Position numbers and translations under genes: made by a program. A DNA stretch of 64,000 bases from Todiramphus chloris collaris. Its lineage: Eukaryota > Chordata > Aves > Coraciiformes > Alcedinidae. The stretch lies in the NCBI GenBank assembly GCA_025345505.1, contig JANVCC010000027.1, forward strand, positions 991,679 through 1,055,678, in the 5' to 3' direction. Below are positions 1 to 13,600 of this stretch, piece by piece (position 1 is the stretch's first letter; the number at the start of each line of letters is the position of its first letter). The notes beneath the pieces are model-generated. The model was not told the DNA's origin. It was given only the letters and a program-made list of their open reading frames with translations, and searched no databases.

Positions 1-175
1 TGAGAAGTTCACCAAACATCTGCTGAAAACATTAGGTCTGGTCAAAATGAAGCTTACAAGCCCTAAACTACTTCCTCTGTCTCGTTTGGAGGTAGGCTCA
101 TGCATGGAAAAAGCTATCTGTCTGTTAGGTAGGAAAAGTGTCTGCTCTGGACTGAGAAGAATATAGATTTGTTTC

Positions 176-199
176 TTTTTTTTTTTTTTTTTTTTTTTT
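176..199. repeat. Poly-T run of 24
   Basis: Uninterrupted T homopolymer on the plus strand. No retroposed gene body or target-site duplication is visible next to it, so it is best read as a simple repeat likely to vary in length between individuals. Confidence 0.9.
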
Positions 200-2049
200 G
201 ACTTGCATGGGATTTATAAGCCATACACTGCCTTTTTTTTCTGGTAGCATCACACAGTGTCATGTTAGAATAGGATAAAGCAGTGGGAAGGGACCCACTC
301 TGTGGGTGAAGGGAGAAATTCTGGTTCATCCACAAAACAAAAATCCCCATCAGTGTAGCTGACAGACCATCTGGGCTGTTTGAGTGTGAACTGGAGATGA
401 TTTAGGTACACCAGAGCTTAGATGTCTCTCAAGAAGTAGTTGCAGTAACCTCAAAACCAATCTTCAAAGGACTTTAAGTAGGACATATGCAGATAGAAAG
501 CACCTAAAATATAGAAACTATGTATTGGCTGTGTCTAGCTTGTGTCTTTCACATCTGAGAGATGCCCTGGGTACGTCAGGTGATGAGTATTGTCACATCT
601 GGGAAGGACTAGAACACAGAAGTCCCACCTCTGCATAGTCACTGACCTGAAGATTTATTTTACCTGGTTGTCACAGATTCACAGCAAATTCTCTTCTGTC
701 CAAGCTGAGTATCTTTCTAGAGCTGTCTTTGCAGTATAGGTCTTGTTTGGTCTAGAATCCCTGCTAACAAAGGAATAATGTGACAAATACTTGAATTTTT
801 TTTCACTACTGTTTACTAGATGAGTTCCTCCATTGAGGAGGCTCTGGCTCTGCTAAAATGCAGTGTTTATAGCATAGCTGCATTTGATTCAGCTGCAATT
901 CACATGTTTTTGTGGCTTCTGTTTCATGAATAAGGTGACGTTGGTAGATCATAGGCAGTTTTTAGGTAATATTACTCTGTGTGCATTCCAGCAAGTGTGG
1001 CCAACTGGATTTCCTTTGTGAGATCACAGACTACTTTATGCACAAGCCTTGTTTCCTCATTCATAGTGCTTTTATTCCCTTTGCCTCTCCTTTTTTTATT
1101 ATTTTTTAACTGCTTTGTGAACTGTATCTAGGTGCTTAATTGCTGACAATCACTACTGCTACTTGATAGATATATACACACACAGACTGTCCCACAGCTT
1201 TTTGGTGCAACTAAATCTCCAATTGCTTCAGATGCTGCTGCCTTCTGTAATGCTTCTGAATTCTGTCATGACTTGGAGTGGTAGCTGTAGATGCATGGGC
1301 CTAAAGCTGCCCGCTAGGAAGGAAGGTGCTCTTTTATTTGGTGGTATCAAAGTTTCTCTATCATGATCAAATTGAAAAGCAAAAATGTTTGCTCAACACA
1401 GTATTTTGTTGATCACCAAAACATTGATAATATTTTAGTTCTGAGGGTGATTTCTGACAAAAACATTTGACTTCTGTTTTTCTTTATAATGACAGCCACA
1501 TTTTTGCTTCTGTTTATTTCACTGAAGTGATGTCTAGGCAGCAAACTGGTGCCATATTCTCATTGTTCCAGAGAATTCCTAAGATGTCAGCTTTTCAGTT
1601 TTAAGACAATAATTTTTACCATACGTGTTTCTCTCCAGAAACCCATTGTTTGCTCTGCACCTGAAAGCATTGTAATGTGGTGGTGTTGTGTATGAAGTGA
1701 ACAAAGAAATGATTTTCATCAATATTGAAACATGTGACTCGAGCACCTTTGCACCTGCCAAAGTTGCACTCCTCAAAAAAATGAGGGTTCATCGTGTTTG
1801 AGGAGAGAACGGCGGCTGCACTTATCTGTGCAATAGCTCTCCCTGCTTCCTGAGATTTCCAGGTCAGAGCTCCGCAGGGTGATCTGCGTACAGCATAAAA
1901 TACATGTGCATCAACCTAGGGGAACGCTGGCTCGGGGAGTTGAGCCAAAGGAATCTCCATCGTTCCCTCTGATTTCTGCCTCTCGTATCCTGTAGTCTCG
2001 CAGCAGCTCAAGTCCCCAGCCGGCTGTAGGTGCTGATGGGCTTGGCCGC

Positions 2050-2117
2050 AGATCGGTGATGAGAATACAAGTCATTCACCTTTGCGAGGCTCAGAATTCT
2101 GCAGCTGCTGAGACCGT
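2050..2117 (+). ncRNA. Possible box C/D snoRNA-like element (weak)
   Basis: A box C match (GTGATGA, 2056-2062) and a box D match (CTGA, 2108-2111) are spaced as in a typical snoRNA of about 70 nt. The closing stem is poor: only CGG (2054-2056) with CCG (2114-2116), and two unpaired bases follow box D. No clear C'/D' pair or rRNA-complementary guide was recognised. Such box pairs occur by chance, so this is a low-confidence call. Confidence 0.12.
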
Positions 2118-5100
2118 AGAGGACAGGAGACCCTTTCTTCAACCTGGAACATGACATGGCTCCACAAGCCAGGCTTGTTGTGCTTTGCAACACTTAATCA
2201 GAGCGCCTGCCTAAGTAGAACAAGGGGATTTCTCTGGGCACAGGCTGCCTTCTGGACCAGGACAGCATTGTGGCCATGCGCCTCTGAGGGAGAAAACTGG
2301 ACTCCTAGGGTGTATATTTAAAGAAAAAATAATAAAAACTGTTAGATTGATAGCTCTGGCAATGTTCTGGGCTCAATAATAAGCTTAGAAAATATTACTG
2401 GGAATATTAACTGTGCCAGATACTTGCCAGTGTAAGCTGGAATTGTTAAAATGTTCTTGGGAATTGAGGGGAAGAAAAATCTCTCATCTTAACACACCCT
2501 TGGATATATTTAACAGGTTCTGCTGTTGTGAGTTGCTTCTGAAAGGCCACATGACGTGCCCAGGTATTTCCTTAACAACTTTTTCAGTTTCCCGAGTCTG
2601 GCATTTCACAGTAGCTTTACTACAGGCCTTTAATTGGTCTCTGTTGTATATCTGGCAGTTCTCTCCATCAGTTCAACCTTCCTGTTTGCATTACCTCCTG
2701 CTCTCAGTAACAGGAGATGTGTACCTGTAGAGACTTTTTGGGCGTTTTTTAAACTCCATTTTTGAATGTTAAACTTCTTGTGAAACTACAAAGCCAGCCA
2801 GGCCAGTTTTACATCCTGGCAGTAGACAACCTTCTGCCCTTCAGCTTGTTTCAGCAGCATGGCTTTTCAGAACTGCTGTGCATTTTGACGATGCTTCTGT
2901 TGACCTGTGTGAGCTGTCCCATGCTGGGAATGTGGTCTCACATCTGCACCAGCACCTCGACCCCCTGGCACCTCTCTGTACCTGGGGAAGTAGCGTTGTT
3001 CTTCCTGGGCTCAGTGTCAAGCCCTGCAGGAGCAATGCCCAGAGCTGCAGCTTTGACCATGTGGCCTTCTCCAAAAACGCTGCTCAGATTTGTACTTAAC
3101 ATGTCTTCAAAGGTTGAGTTTATCACTTGCTCAGTGAGCGGGTTGTGCTCCTGAGTTTGCTCCTTAGCTGAGTAACCCTAAACACTGCTGTCAAAAGCTG
3201 CTTTTCGTGAGCTTGGATGCTGGCTGCCCGGGGGTCTGAGCTTTTCTTTGGTGCAATTTTCCATTCCAGTTCTGGCTCCTTGGTGGTCATTTGTGTTGGA
3301 GCTACAGAGGTTAAACCCTCATTAGCTTCTCCCCTCTAATTCCTCACCTGGGTATTTCTAAACATTTCCTTTGTACTGTGCATCCCTAGAGGTTTCATTT
3401 CTCTCCTTCTTACTTTAGCCACGCTATTATGCAAAATTATGCAGCAGTAAAGAATTATGCTGACACGTGATGTGCTGTTGGCTTCATGGATGGCTCAGAG
3501 AACATGGGGATTGGGATTCTCAGTACCTCAGGATGGTGGGAACAGGTAGAGACTGTTCTTTCTCCTGCTAGAAAGGAGTTTCACCAGCTCAGTTGTTGTC
3601 CAGCTCTGTACTCTAGCAAGAGCGGGAGGTCCTGTGTCTGTGTGTGAACAAGCTGGGTGTTGTGGAGATGTTCCTTTAAAAACCTTCTACAAAGACTTCA
3701 AATGAAAGCTTAGATTCTTCACCCTGATTTACAAAGGCTATGGCCTTCATTAAAAGGCCCAACAGAGTCTTCTGTCACCAGAGGCAATAATTTTACCAGC
3801 TTTTGTTCCCGTGGAAGTTGAATAAAAAGCACCAGAAAGCTGTAAAATCCTAAATTCAGAGGATTCACTGCACGGAGGATGGAAGTGATCGTTGCAAACT
3901 ACATCTGAATGCAGTAGTCCGTTTCTGTTCCGTTCACTTCGCAAAGATACGCGATACTCACTGGTAGGGTAAAACTATGTGAAGCAGCTGCACTGACAGA
4001 TAAGATGAATTATCCTGTACATTGCTGACATTAACCCTACTTGTCATCAGGGCTGGGGGAAGAGTTGCCCCTCATCAGGTCATTTTGTGAACACATTTAC
4101 TACCAAGGCATTAGTTTAAATTATCATAAAACATAATGTGTCCAAATGGAGACAGTCACCTGTGGCTTTCTATCAATGTTTTAGGGTGGTTCTATCTCTT
4201 AGACCTTAAAATGTTGGAGGGGTAAATGTTAGCAGCTATCAGCTAGACTTGGGAGTTCCCGTAGAGCATATACACCTTAGACACCCTTGGAAGTGACTCC
4301 CCACAGTGAACTGGGGATGCTGTCATTAAAAATATCCCTGAGACTGGAAAGCTGGTCTGGGCTGTAACCACCTCTTCTGCTTTCTATAGAGACGTTGTTC
4401 AAATATGGGTAGGAAGAAGTCCTGGCACACAACGGGGTATAGGATGTCTAGCTGATGAACATCGTGTGAGAAGGCTGTGCAGGCTTCGTTCCTGTGGCGG
4501 TGAGGCAGGTGGGCCTCTGCCAGCTGGGTGACATCATGGCTGCAGGAACGCTGGTCTCGTTCTTCTCGTGCTTTGGGGAGAGTCTCCAGTGTGTACCTTT
4601 GGGTACAGAGATCTGCAGGGCCGAAGATGGCTCCTTGCCTTTGTGGAGATCTCTAGTTGGGGGCACTACATCCATGAGCTTCTAGGGACTGAACCTGTTG
4701 TAATTACATTGATACCAAGTCCCTGTTTGAAGTCTTAGTGGGAAGCGTGTTCAGATTTGCAGAGAAGAAAAGTGTTAGTGTTTGTGGAGAAGTAACAGTT
4801 GTAACTTCTAGCAGTCTGGGGCTGCCCATCCCCTAGTTTGCAACAGTCAGCTAAATAGAAGTAGGAAAGCCAAGAAGAAATATAAAGTGTTAACTTGATT
4901 AAATCTGGAGTGGGGCTGCCCACCTGTTCTTCTAAATATAAGTGACTCTGCAACACGACCCGTTAGTCGTCAGAGGTGGGTAAGCCAGCGAGAGCTTGCG
5001 CTGAGCCCTGGGCGCTCTGACCGTGAGTGGGGGCGAGCCAAGGAAGGCAGAAGCCTGCAAGAATGTCTTGGCACTACTTCCTGGCTCTCACGGTGACCTT

Positions 5101-6431
5101 AGACACATATCACTTCATGTAATATTTGTTTCGAATGTGTGTAGTCAGCTCCAACGGCTCGTTGATCCCAGCTAAGCTCTTTGGCTTGGCTCTGCTGTCA
5201 AGTGTTCTTGTTTGCCCAGGTCTAGCGCGTTCTGTGGCTAAAAGCTACAGGCCTTTCCTTGCTCTGTGGAAAGAAATTGTTGTAATCACTTGCTGAAACA
5301 GCTCTGACTTACAGCATGAAGGTTGCCTGATGCTGACGAGCTTTGGTGCAAAGCTCTACCAAGCAGACCTGCCTCTGGATCTTACCCGCGGCAGGAAGGA
5401 AGGAGGTGTCTCGCAGGAGCTCCTTTAAACAACTTCTCAGCATCCTTCTCCATAGGACCAAGTCTGCATAGGCCGTGTGAATCTCTGGTCTTCAGTATTG
5501 AATCTCAGTGCTTCACGGGTGACAGTCATCCTCCAAGAACAGCTAATTAGCTTTTTATTTAAACGAGCCCAGACACCAACCTTTCGTGAGTATGGCACGT
5601 TTGCCAATTGCAACTCGGAGCAGAGCTCTTGAGTGCTCTTGGTAATTCCACACCTTCCTCTGAGGCACGGTTTCTGTGTTCTCTCCTACAGAATCTTCTG
5701 CTCTGCTGCTCCTCCTCTCCTAAAATACAGGCTTATTATTTACTCTGCCTGACATATCCGTTTTCTTGAGGGGCCCTGGCTATCAAGTATTAAATATCTG
5801 TTTTGGTGAAGTAATGTTACGTTTCCGCTAATGCTGTAACTCTGCCTGGCTGCAGTGACCCTGTGTTGGTGGTTCTGAAACCCTTCAGAGCCAGCAGCTG
5901 CCTTTGGGAATACAGGTTGTTTTCTGTCCCAGGGGCACTAATTTGAAGCAGCAGCCCACCTTCTGGTGATAATACAGAGCTCGGCTGATCCTTGCAGTAT
6001 AACAGCTATTGAAATTCTTCCTTCCCTCACATTTAATTTATATGTTTTATTTATATACATTGCATATTGCATTTGTTACTGGGTTAAAAATCCCATTCCT
6101 AATGACTTCCGTGGCAATAGCTGTAGATATTGCATAAATAACAAGCTTTTCTGCTGAGGAGAGATTTACAGCTTCCCAAATTGCACCATTTCTTCGTCAG
6201 GCTTATTAAAAATTCTCAAAGGGCACTTTATTTTCCCCTCCCTCCCCTTTCCCTGCTGCTGTATCTGTAACTGGGTGCTCTCAGCCCTGGGCAAGCAAGC
6301 GGGCTCTGCGTCCTGCCCCGGTGCCGTCGCACCTCAGCTCTGCTCGCAGTGCTGCGCTCATTTGCCCCTGCACTTCAGCTGAGCGCAGGTTATGGGCACA
6401 AAAATGAGTTGTGAAAGACTCTTCTTTCTAG

Positions 6432-6533
6432 CGAATTTATGCTGTGGGGAATTCCAGTAGAGATTAGCTTTTTGGACTGTAAAAACTTCTTTCAAATCTC
6501 TTGTAAGCTGGATGTGAATTCTAGTTTCCTGAG
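6432..6533 (+). other. Candidate 102-nt open exon (unverified)
   Basis: An acceptor-like 'cttctttctag' ends at 6431 and a donor-like GAG|GTAAAT begins at 6534. Between them one frame (1 nt + 33 codons + 2 nt) is open, so the segment would keep the frame if included. The peptide starts EFMLWGIPVE and is hydrophobic, and I do not recognise it. The length is short enough to be open by chance, and no partner exon was identified. Confidence 0.12.
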
Positions 6534-9095
6534 GTAAATAAATACAACTTTCCAATCCTGTTTCATCCACCTGCCAAAACTGGCTCCGTAAGGGCAGCCA
6601 GAATCTATTATTGGTTTACACTGGTGCAAATCTTCTGACGGTAAAGGTTGAATCTGTGTAACTGAGAATGGAATTTGGCTTCTGGCCTTTGTATTTTCTA
6701 TGGCCTGTGGTTCAGCCTGAGCTCTGTGACCAGATGTAACAACAAGGGGAAGAAAAGATATAGGCTTTTGTTTTAAAGTGTACATGCAGGTGAGCATATG
6801 AGTGTGTGTCAATGCTTAAATTCCTTAGTTCTCCTTTGTGTGCTAATAAGCCTACATGATTTAATTTATATTAGATATACCTCCAAGTATAAATTTATTT
6901 TGAGTTGTCTTTTCCTTCCTGAAGAGTAGTGGGCTTTGGGAGTCTTTAGTATATGTGCCTGAAAGCCAGGCTGTCAGTGTTCTTCTCTGACGCAGGGAGT
7001 ATTGGAGAGTCAGCTTTGCCAGTTTGTGCAGCACATGACACCCACCCACAGTGGTTAGAAGTGGGGTTCCATGAGAACACAGACCAGCGAGAAGGAACTG
7101 TTGCTTTTTTCTATCTTGCTGGCTTTTATTTCTCTGTTTCCTTTTTATTGTGACATCTTCAGATGCTGTAATCATCATTTATTTTCAGCCGGATGCTTCC
7201 ACGTTTCCAAGAAAATCCAGGAGCTTTCTTTGTGTGTTAGGTAATGTTAGGAGCAATGAGTCTGAAAAATTCAATTCAGCAAAAATTCTAATGATGGTTT
7301 CTTAGAGAAGCAAATTATTTTGACTGTGGAAAGAACACTTGTGTGTAGAAAAGCTTCAAAATAATAATTTGACCTTCTGTCCAGCGTGGAGGTTCAGAGT
7401 CTGAGTTTCAAGGGGTTAAAATGTGAACTGTGATTTCTCATCATGTTTTGATGGGCATTAAAGTTGGCACATCAGCTCGCTAATGGATTTGGTTTGTCCT
7501 TGACTTTGTTGTCTGGTATTTGCAAACAGCAGTTGCTTTCAGAAAGGCTTTTTCTAAATATTGTGCTAGTGCAAAAATCTGATATGTAAGCTAGGAATTC
7601 TTTTCCTTACAATCCTTATTAGGGTGTTTCTGGATCTGGGGGTGTTTAATTCAGACTCTTTACAGATTTGCCTCCAAGGCTGTTTGACCCTCCTGTGGGA
7701 ACTCAGAATCTGGGATGATTGTTGGATCTTTCCTTTCTGATACCAAAAGAGGGAAGGAAACTGAAACCAGCAGGGTAGTCCCATGAGGTTTCCTCTGAAA
7801 ACATGTCTGCCCAGCCTCTGAGGTGGATGAATATCTTGGGTCATCGGAGCCTGCCTAGCAAATGCGCTGAATGGTGGTGGGAGAGGGCAGAAAGCTGGAT
7901 AGTTCTGGCAGAAATGTGGAGAGGGGAAAAAAAAAAAAAAAGGGCCAGGTCAGAACCCCAAAGCTGGTTTCAGCTCTGCTTTCCAGGGGCTGCAGCGAGA
8001 AGACCTTTTAAAAGTCTGCCTCTTCTCCTGGTGCGTTGCAGGAGATGTGCAAGGATGGCGGCTGGTCCGCTTCGGTTCAGTTTGGGTTTGGTGGTGTGTG
8101 GTTGCTTTGGTTCTGCTGTGGGGTTTTTTCCTGAAGTTTTCTGCAAGTTGTAAGCAATGTTGTAATCTTGTGCTTTGTGAGGACGAGTTCACGTTTCAGT
8201 GGAGACAAAGCTAGTAGGTTGGGAAAGGCCTGAGTGCATTAAAAATTAAATTGTTTTGACCTTTATTTATCTTGATAGATATATAAAAACCAGAATGAAC
8301 CAAGAGTGACTTCTCCATGTATTATCTCTCTCCTCACCCCTGAAGCTAATACTGACATCAGCCATTCTGTAATGCTGCATAGCGTACTCAGACCCTTTTT
8401 TTTTTTCCCTGCTGCTTTACATCAGCAGGAGGTTTGGCTTAGATGAGTAGTGAGAATGTATAATAAAGAAGGGGCAATGAGGAATGACGTGCTTTTGAAG
8501 AGTACGTGGCAAGTAACATGAATCTGGCTTATGCTATGGAGCCGAGTGACAAAACGGCCCTAAGTGGCGTGAGAAATCCTACCCTGGGGAAGGCCGATGT
8601 CGCGGCTGTTCCTGGCTCCAGCCGAGGGGATGGCCAGCCGAGGAAGAGGAGGGTGTGTGCAGGCAGGACCTGGTCCCCAGGCTCTCCTGGGGCTGGTGAC
8701 ATGCAGCAGTAACTTATATCTCTGGGAGTGGGGCTGTTGCTTGTTCGACAGCTGGCACTACTGGTGACGCTCATATGCTTCTCTAGCTACAAAAAGAAAA
8801 GATATCAAGGCACGCTTTTACAGGAAAGAGTGATAGAAGAACTTTTTATCTGCCATTTCACACAGAAAATTTGGTGTTCTGGCAAGAAAAATTGTTCCTG
8901 GATGTGCCATCAGTCTGGAAGTTTAAAAGGCAGCTGCAGGCATATGGGAGATCCTGGTTTCAAGATCCACTGAATGACCTCCACCCCGCAGTTGGCTGTG
9001 GGAGTTCCAAACCCTCTCGGTAGCAGGAAGTGTTACAAGCTTTTGAATTATCCATCTAGAATAATTTTTAATTTTTCTAGTGCTGATTTTTCCTT
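6534..9095. other. Unique non-coding DNA
   Basis: No mobile element or exon was recognised. It has an A15 run at 7927-7941 and a slightly GC-richer stretch at 8560-8710 where two overlapping frames are open. A pyrimidine-rich acceptor-like site ends near 7160 without a matching donor. Nothing here supports a gene. Confidence 0.55.
7927..7941. repeat. Poly-A run of 15
   Basis: A homopolymer flanked by G-rich sequence. No upstream retroposed gene body was seen. Confidence 0.85.
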
Positions 9096-9162
9096 CTCTG
9101 GCAGGGAGGCCGAACTCCATGATCTCCAGAGGTCCCTTCCAACCTCTACCATTCTGTGATTT
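9096..9162 (+). mobile_element. CR1 LINE 3' tail fragment, sense
   Basis: Only the last 65 or so bases of a CR1 element are present: the 'ctggcagggaggcc' segment, 'gatctccagaggtccc', the 'cttccaacctctaccattctgtgat' core (split here for length) and one terminal motif. Extreme 5' truncation is normal for CR1. It has no coding capacity. It is diverged from the other tails in the window, suggesting an old insertion. Confidence 0.85.
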
Positions 9163-10335
9163 CTTTGTTGTCAAGACTCAGTTTAAATATGGTGTACTGT
9201 CCACTAAGGCATTTAAGAAAATGAGGAGATGTAGTAATCTAGTGTATGTAGGAGAAAGTGCAAAACAGTGCAGCGCAATTAATTGTGATCTGAAGATGCT
9301 GGCATTTGTCAAATGATGTGTAGGATGACATGGGGATCATGAGAATGAACTCCAAGTAGCCTCTGATCTTAACGGGGAAATTGTGAAGCCATGTACAAAG
9401 CTGCTTATGGTCTGTATTGTAATGGGTGCCTGCTGACCAAGGAAACGAGTTTCTCTTGCCTGTTAGGAATCAGTTCTTAGCAGATAAATAGTCCCCTTCA
9501 TTTTCCTTTTGTGGCTTTTTAATCTTGATTCCCCCCCTCGCTTTATTTTCTCTTTTTTTTTTTTTTTTCTCATCAGTTCAGAAAATTAAACATGAAGTGT
9601 GCAAACAGATGAACTTTGGGGATAAGTGGGGGGTCAGGCTCTCTGCTTTTGAGTATCTGTACAGTTCGTAGTCAGGGATGAAATGCTCAAGAACTCTCCC
9701 TAAGAATCCTTCTATTGCTAAAATCAGGGAATGTTTTACTGCCTCTTCTCTGGTTATAAGATTGTTGTGTCTTAAGCCTCTTTAACCTTCTGGTAAGTTG
9801 AGTGAAGCGTTCACCGGAGAATGCAGCTGCAGAAACCCACTCTCCTCAGCTTGTGAACTCAACTGTTTGCCTTTTAGGAAAGGATCATGACAAAAGATCA
9901 GTTAAACTCTGGAGCTGCTTGCAAAACCACACCCGGCTGTGCTGCTGAATGCCATGGGGCAAGGCTTTTTTCAGGCTCTTCCCTGCCTTTTCTTCCACAG
10001 CTCTCTTAGAAACAAATAGAAAATGGAAAGAGTACCGAGCAGAGTTGTTCTAGGTGCCTTTGGGTTAGTGGACCTCCAATCAACTAGAAGACCTTTTGCC
10101 GTAACCCCTTCTTTAAAACAATAATTGCAAAGATTAAAATCTGTTTTTGTCTTTTTTCTTGTTTGCTGTACATTTAGGGGTGAGGAAAGGAGGGAGAGAC
10201 AGCGAGCCATCTAAGCCCCTTCTGATAACCTTCTACTCTGCATTTAATACTTTCCTTAAAGTAAGGGTGTTACAGCATCACCTTGGGCAAAGTGTTTAAT
10301 ACCTGGGGTGGGTAAGGGTTTGGTGAGACTGGTGT
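9163..10335. other. Unique DNA between two CR1 tails
   Basis: No gene is seen. It has a T16 run at 9553-9568 and one good but orphan donor-like GTAAGT near 9793 with no convincing acceptor before it. Confidence 0.5.
9553..9568. repeat. Poly-T run of 16
   Basis: A homopolymer following T-rich 'ctttattttctc'. A simple repeat with no associated retroposed gene. Confidence 0.85.
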
Positions 10336-10675
10336 TACTACTCTCTACAGCTACCCGAAAGGACATTGCAGAGAGGCTGGTGCTGGTCTCTTCTCTCGGG
10401 TAATTAGTGACAGAACAAGAGGGAATGGCCTAAAGCTGAGACAAGGTAGGTTTAGACTGGACACTAGGAAAAAATTCTTCACGGAAAGTGTGGTGAGATA
10501 TTGGAATGGGCTGCCCAGGGAGGTGGGTGAGTCGACATCCCTGGAAGTGTTTAAGCATCGCTGAGATGTGGTGTTGGGGGATATGGTCTAGGGGTGAACT
10601 TGTAGAGTAGGGCTAATAGTTGGACATGATGAACCCAAGGGTCTTTTCCAACCTAAATGATTCTGTGATTCTGTA
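10336..10675 (+). mobile_element. CR1 LINE fragment, end of ORF2 plus 3' tail, sense
   Basis: About 340 bases of CR1 3' end. Landmarks in order: 'tctctacagctacccgaaag', 'acagaacaagagggaatggc', 'ttggaatgggctgcccaggg', 'gtcttttccaacct' and terminal 'attctgtgattctgt'. These encode the C-terminal tail of the CR1 endonuclease/reverse-transcriptase ORF2, here broken by stops and indels. The tail with 'atgaacccaagggtcttttc' matches the copy at 62438-62615 better than the other copies, so at least two CR1 subfamilies are present. Inactive. Confidence 0.93.
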
Positions 10676-13600
10676 TTTAATTCATTATACTGAACCACCT
10701 ACCTACCACATGTACAGAACCCTGACCCATGAGGGTAGTTCTGGTGTTGTGTGAAATGGGGTACACAGGGTCATTTCACTTGGACTGGGAGTGGGCAGCT
10801 TTTGCAGTTGAGGAGAACAGGGACTCTTGCCTCTAGAAGTGACAAAGATGAGTGGCCTAAGGGGGAAAATTATCATGGAAAAGGGAAAAAAAATGTGTGG
10901 CAAACCAGCTTGTGGTAACCTTTCCATACGGGACTGCCAGGCACTTGGGGAGCAGAGAACACGTCTTACAGAGTCCCATCAAAATGCTGCTGCCAGGCTG
11001 TCTGACTTTCAGCTGTTTAGTTTTGTAAATGCCTTTACTCCTCAGCTATGGTTATACCCAACCAGTGGAATTTCAGATGATGTTTTCAGCAGTTCAGATA
11101 TTCATGCTTAAGTCTCTTGTCCCAAAATAGTCTTTTTTTCAGATGGGTATTTTCTCTATATTGGCATGACTCAATGAGCAATAAATCATGATTTTTATTT
11201 TTTGACTCAATTGTCCTGTTGCAAAATGGAAGAAGAAATTTGTTATCATTTCTAAGTGGGAAAGGTTTTTGGATGCTTTTTGTAGTTTTAGTTGAAATCA
11301 AAACCTTTTTTTAGTGTCAAATTGAGATTTAAACACCTAGAACTGAGAAATTAAGGATAAGTCAGTATTAAACAGACATACTTTAAATTTTCACAAAGTT
11401 TTCAACGTGAGTAATTACAAACAGATGACCCTCAGTGTGCCACTCGGTATCAAAGTTTATGCTGCTGGCAAGGTCACTTTTCCTGCAGTTGTGATACAGT
11501 AAGAGTTGTTCGGGTTTTTTCACAAAAATCTCTGACCGATTGCAGGGATCGGGTTTTGTGACTGAATTCTGAACATCTTGGTACTGTGAAGAGTTTGGAG
11601 TCTGCAACACCCCCTGTGAAGCAAAACCAAGGTTGATGCCGGGAAACTTTGTAGCTCTGTTCTGTAGATGAAATGGGGCTGTCTCTTCTGCTTTGGGTCA
11701 GTGTCCTCAGTGGCCGGTGGGCTCAGGGGATTGCGATCAGGTTGCCTCCATCTGTAGGTTACTAGCAAACATCCTGCTGACCTCTGAGTGTAATTCTTGT
11801 AGTCAGGTTCTTAGGTGCCTCAATGAGGGATTAGCATTGGCTCCCCCTGTTCTGCACCCTTTTGGGAATCTCCATCTCTGCGGCCCCACTCGGGCACATG
11901 TCACACGATACTTACCTAAGATAGGGATTCCCTTTCCCTGGTGGAATATTTCAGCAGGAGAGCTGTATGGCTTCAGAAGGTCAGATACTTAAAGCAAATG
12001 CCAGAACTTTTGTCAGCTGTTTTGTTTTTATTTATAAGGCAGCAGATTTTGTTATCTTCCTAGTAAAGGTTGGCTCACTGTCCTGCGGGAACAGCAGCAC
12101 CCTGAAGTAGATGTTCCTGGGTAGTTAGCTTCAGTGCCCATCAGTAACAAAATCAAAGACAGAAGCACCAGCAACTGAAGCACTTTCTATTTGTCATTCT
12201 GCTAGTATTTTTAGGAAGCTGATGGAATTTGGCTTGTCATCTAATGCGCTGATCCTTTGCCAAATGTCAGGTCCCCTGACCAGCCGCCCAAGTCACTCTA
12301 CCAACTGTCACCTTCCCTTGCAGGAGGTGGAATGCGCTGGGGTCGGGGACTTGCTGAAGAGGGACGAGGCTCTGCCAGCAGCTCCAATTAAACAGCCACA
12401 GAGCAGCAGCTGTGAAAAATTCATCAATCCCAGAATGATTCGTATTGGAATGAAACCACCTCACAACTAGTGCATGGATTTGCATTGATTGCCACCTCCA
12501 AGAAGCGAGTGGTGCCAGCTGACTGTGCCCGGCCACTCTGGGCGCTTCTGTCGCTCACATGGTCACCCGCCTGCCTCTGCTTTGTGCACCATGGGTAAAG
12601 GGCTGATCAGCTTCTGTGCAGCACATATGGGACCTACATCTGTAGAACTCTGGTGCTGAACACCATGAGGAACTCTGAATTCACATTGTCCTGTGGTGCA
12701 TGGGGCGGTTTTTTACATCAGTCTTCTAGGCACATGGACAGGACTCTACATTTATTTGCACTCAAGCAAATCATAAGTAAGGCAGCAAATGCCCATTCAG
12801 TTACATCACCTCCTAACTGTGGCTAGCTCAGAAGGTCAGCCAGCTGCCTGAGCTGGGTATCCCCTTGTGTTCCCTGCCTGGTCTCAGAGCAGCAGCAAGG
12901 GTGTGTGTGGGGTTTATCAGATGTCCTCCTCAGGCAGGGGATGTTGCAGTCGAGCTACTGGAAACTCCATGCGTGAAACCTTTCTGAACCTGCTTGAAGA
13001 CGGTCGTACCAGAGCATGCTGGCTCGCACTCCCCTTCGTACATATTCAATGCAGTGTGCTTGTGTTGGTAAGAGTAACATCTTTGCCTCACTTGGAAGCA
13101 AACTTGTCTTTTTCTGTCAATATTTAGAAGGACTTTTGTATTAAGAGCACAGGTGCAGCTCTTGATCCATGTGTTCAGGGCCAGTACAAGGCCTGAGATC
13201 CCACTACATCCCTTAAAACCTGTGGTGCCCTGCACCATTATATCCAGACTCGCTGGAAGAAACCTCAGTGTTGGAGCTCTAGTACCACAGCCTTCTCCAA
13301 GGCAGGAAACTGAGCAGAAAAGGGCAAGCAAGTGGTTGACTCAATGATTCTGAACCCGTGATGAGGTCTCTCATAGTTTTCAGTGCTTGTGAAATGGTAC
13401 TTACGGAATCACACACTTAGCAAGCTGGGAATGAATGCTGTTCCTCACCTAGAGAGCAGAAATGCTTGAAAATATTCAGTGGCACTGACAGAGTTTGAAA
13501 AACATGTTGGTAGGTAGGCTGGGAAAAAATAGAAGACTTGTAAATGGGAGAAATTTTAGTGTTTTAATTTGATTAAAGAAAATGCCTGTGATCCAGCCCT

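Larger units (their letters stand above)
1..6431. other. Unique non-coding DNA, no gene recognised
   Basis: No CR1 tail, LTR or coding exon is recognisable here. It contains a pure T run at 176-199 and a box C/D-like motif pair near 2050-2117. Around 2830-3130 several frames on both strands happen to be free of stops. The open frame at 2762-3154 starts on a non-ATG codon and has no convincing splice sites. The frames look like chance openings in intronic or intergenic DNA. Confidence 0.6.
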
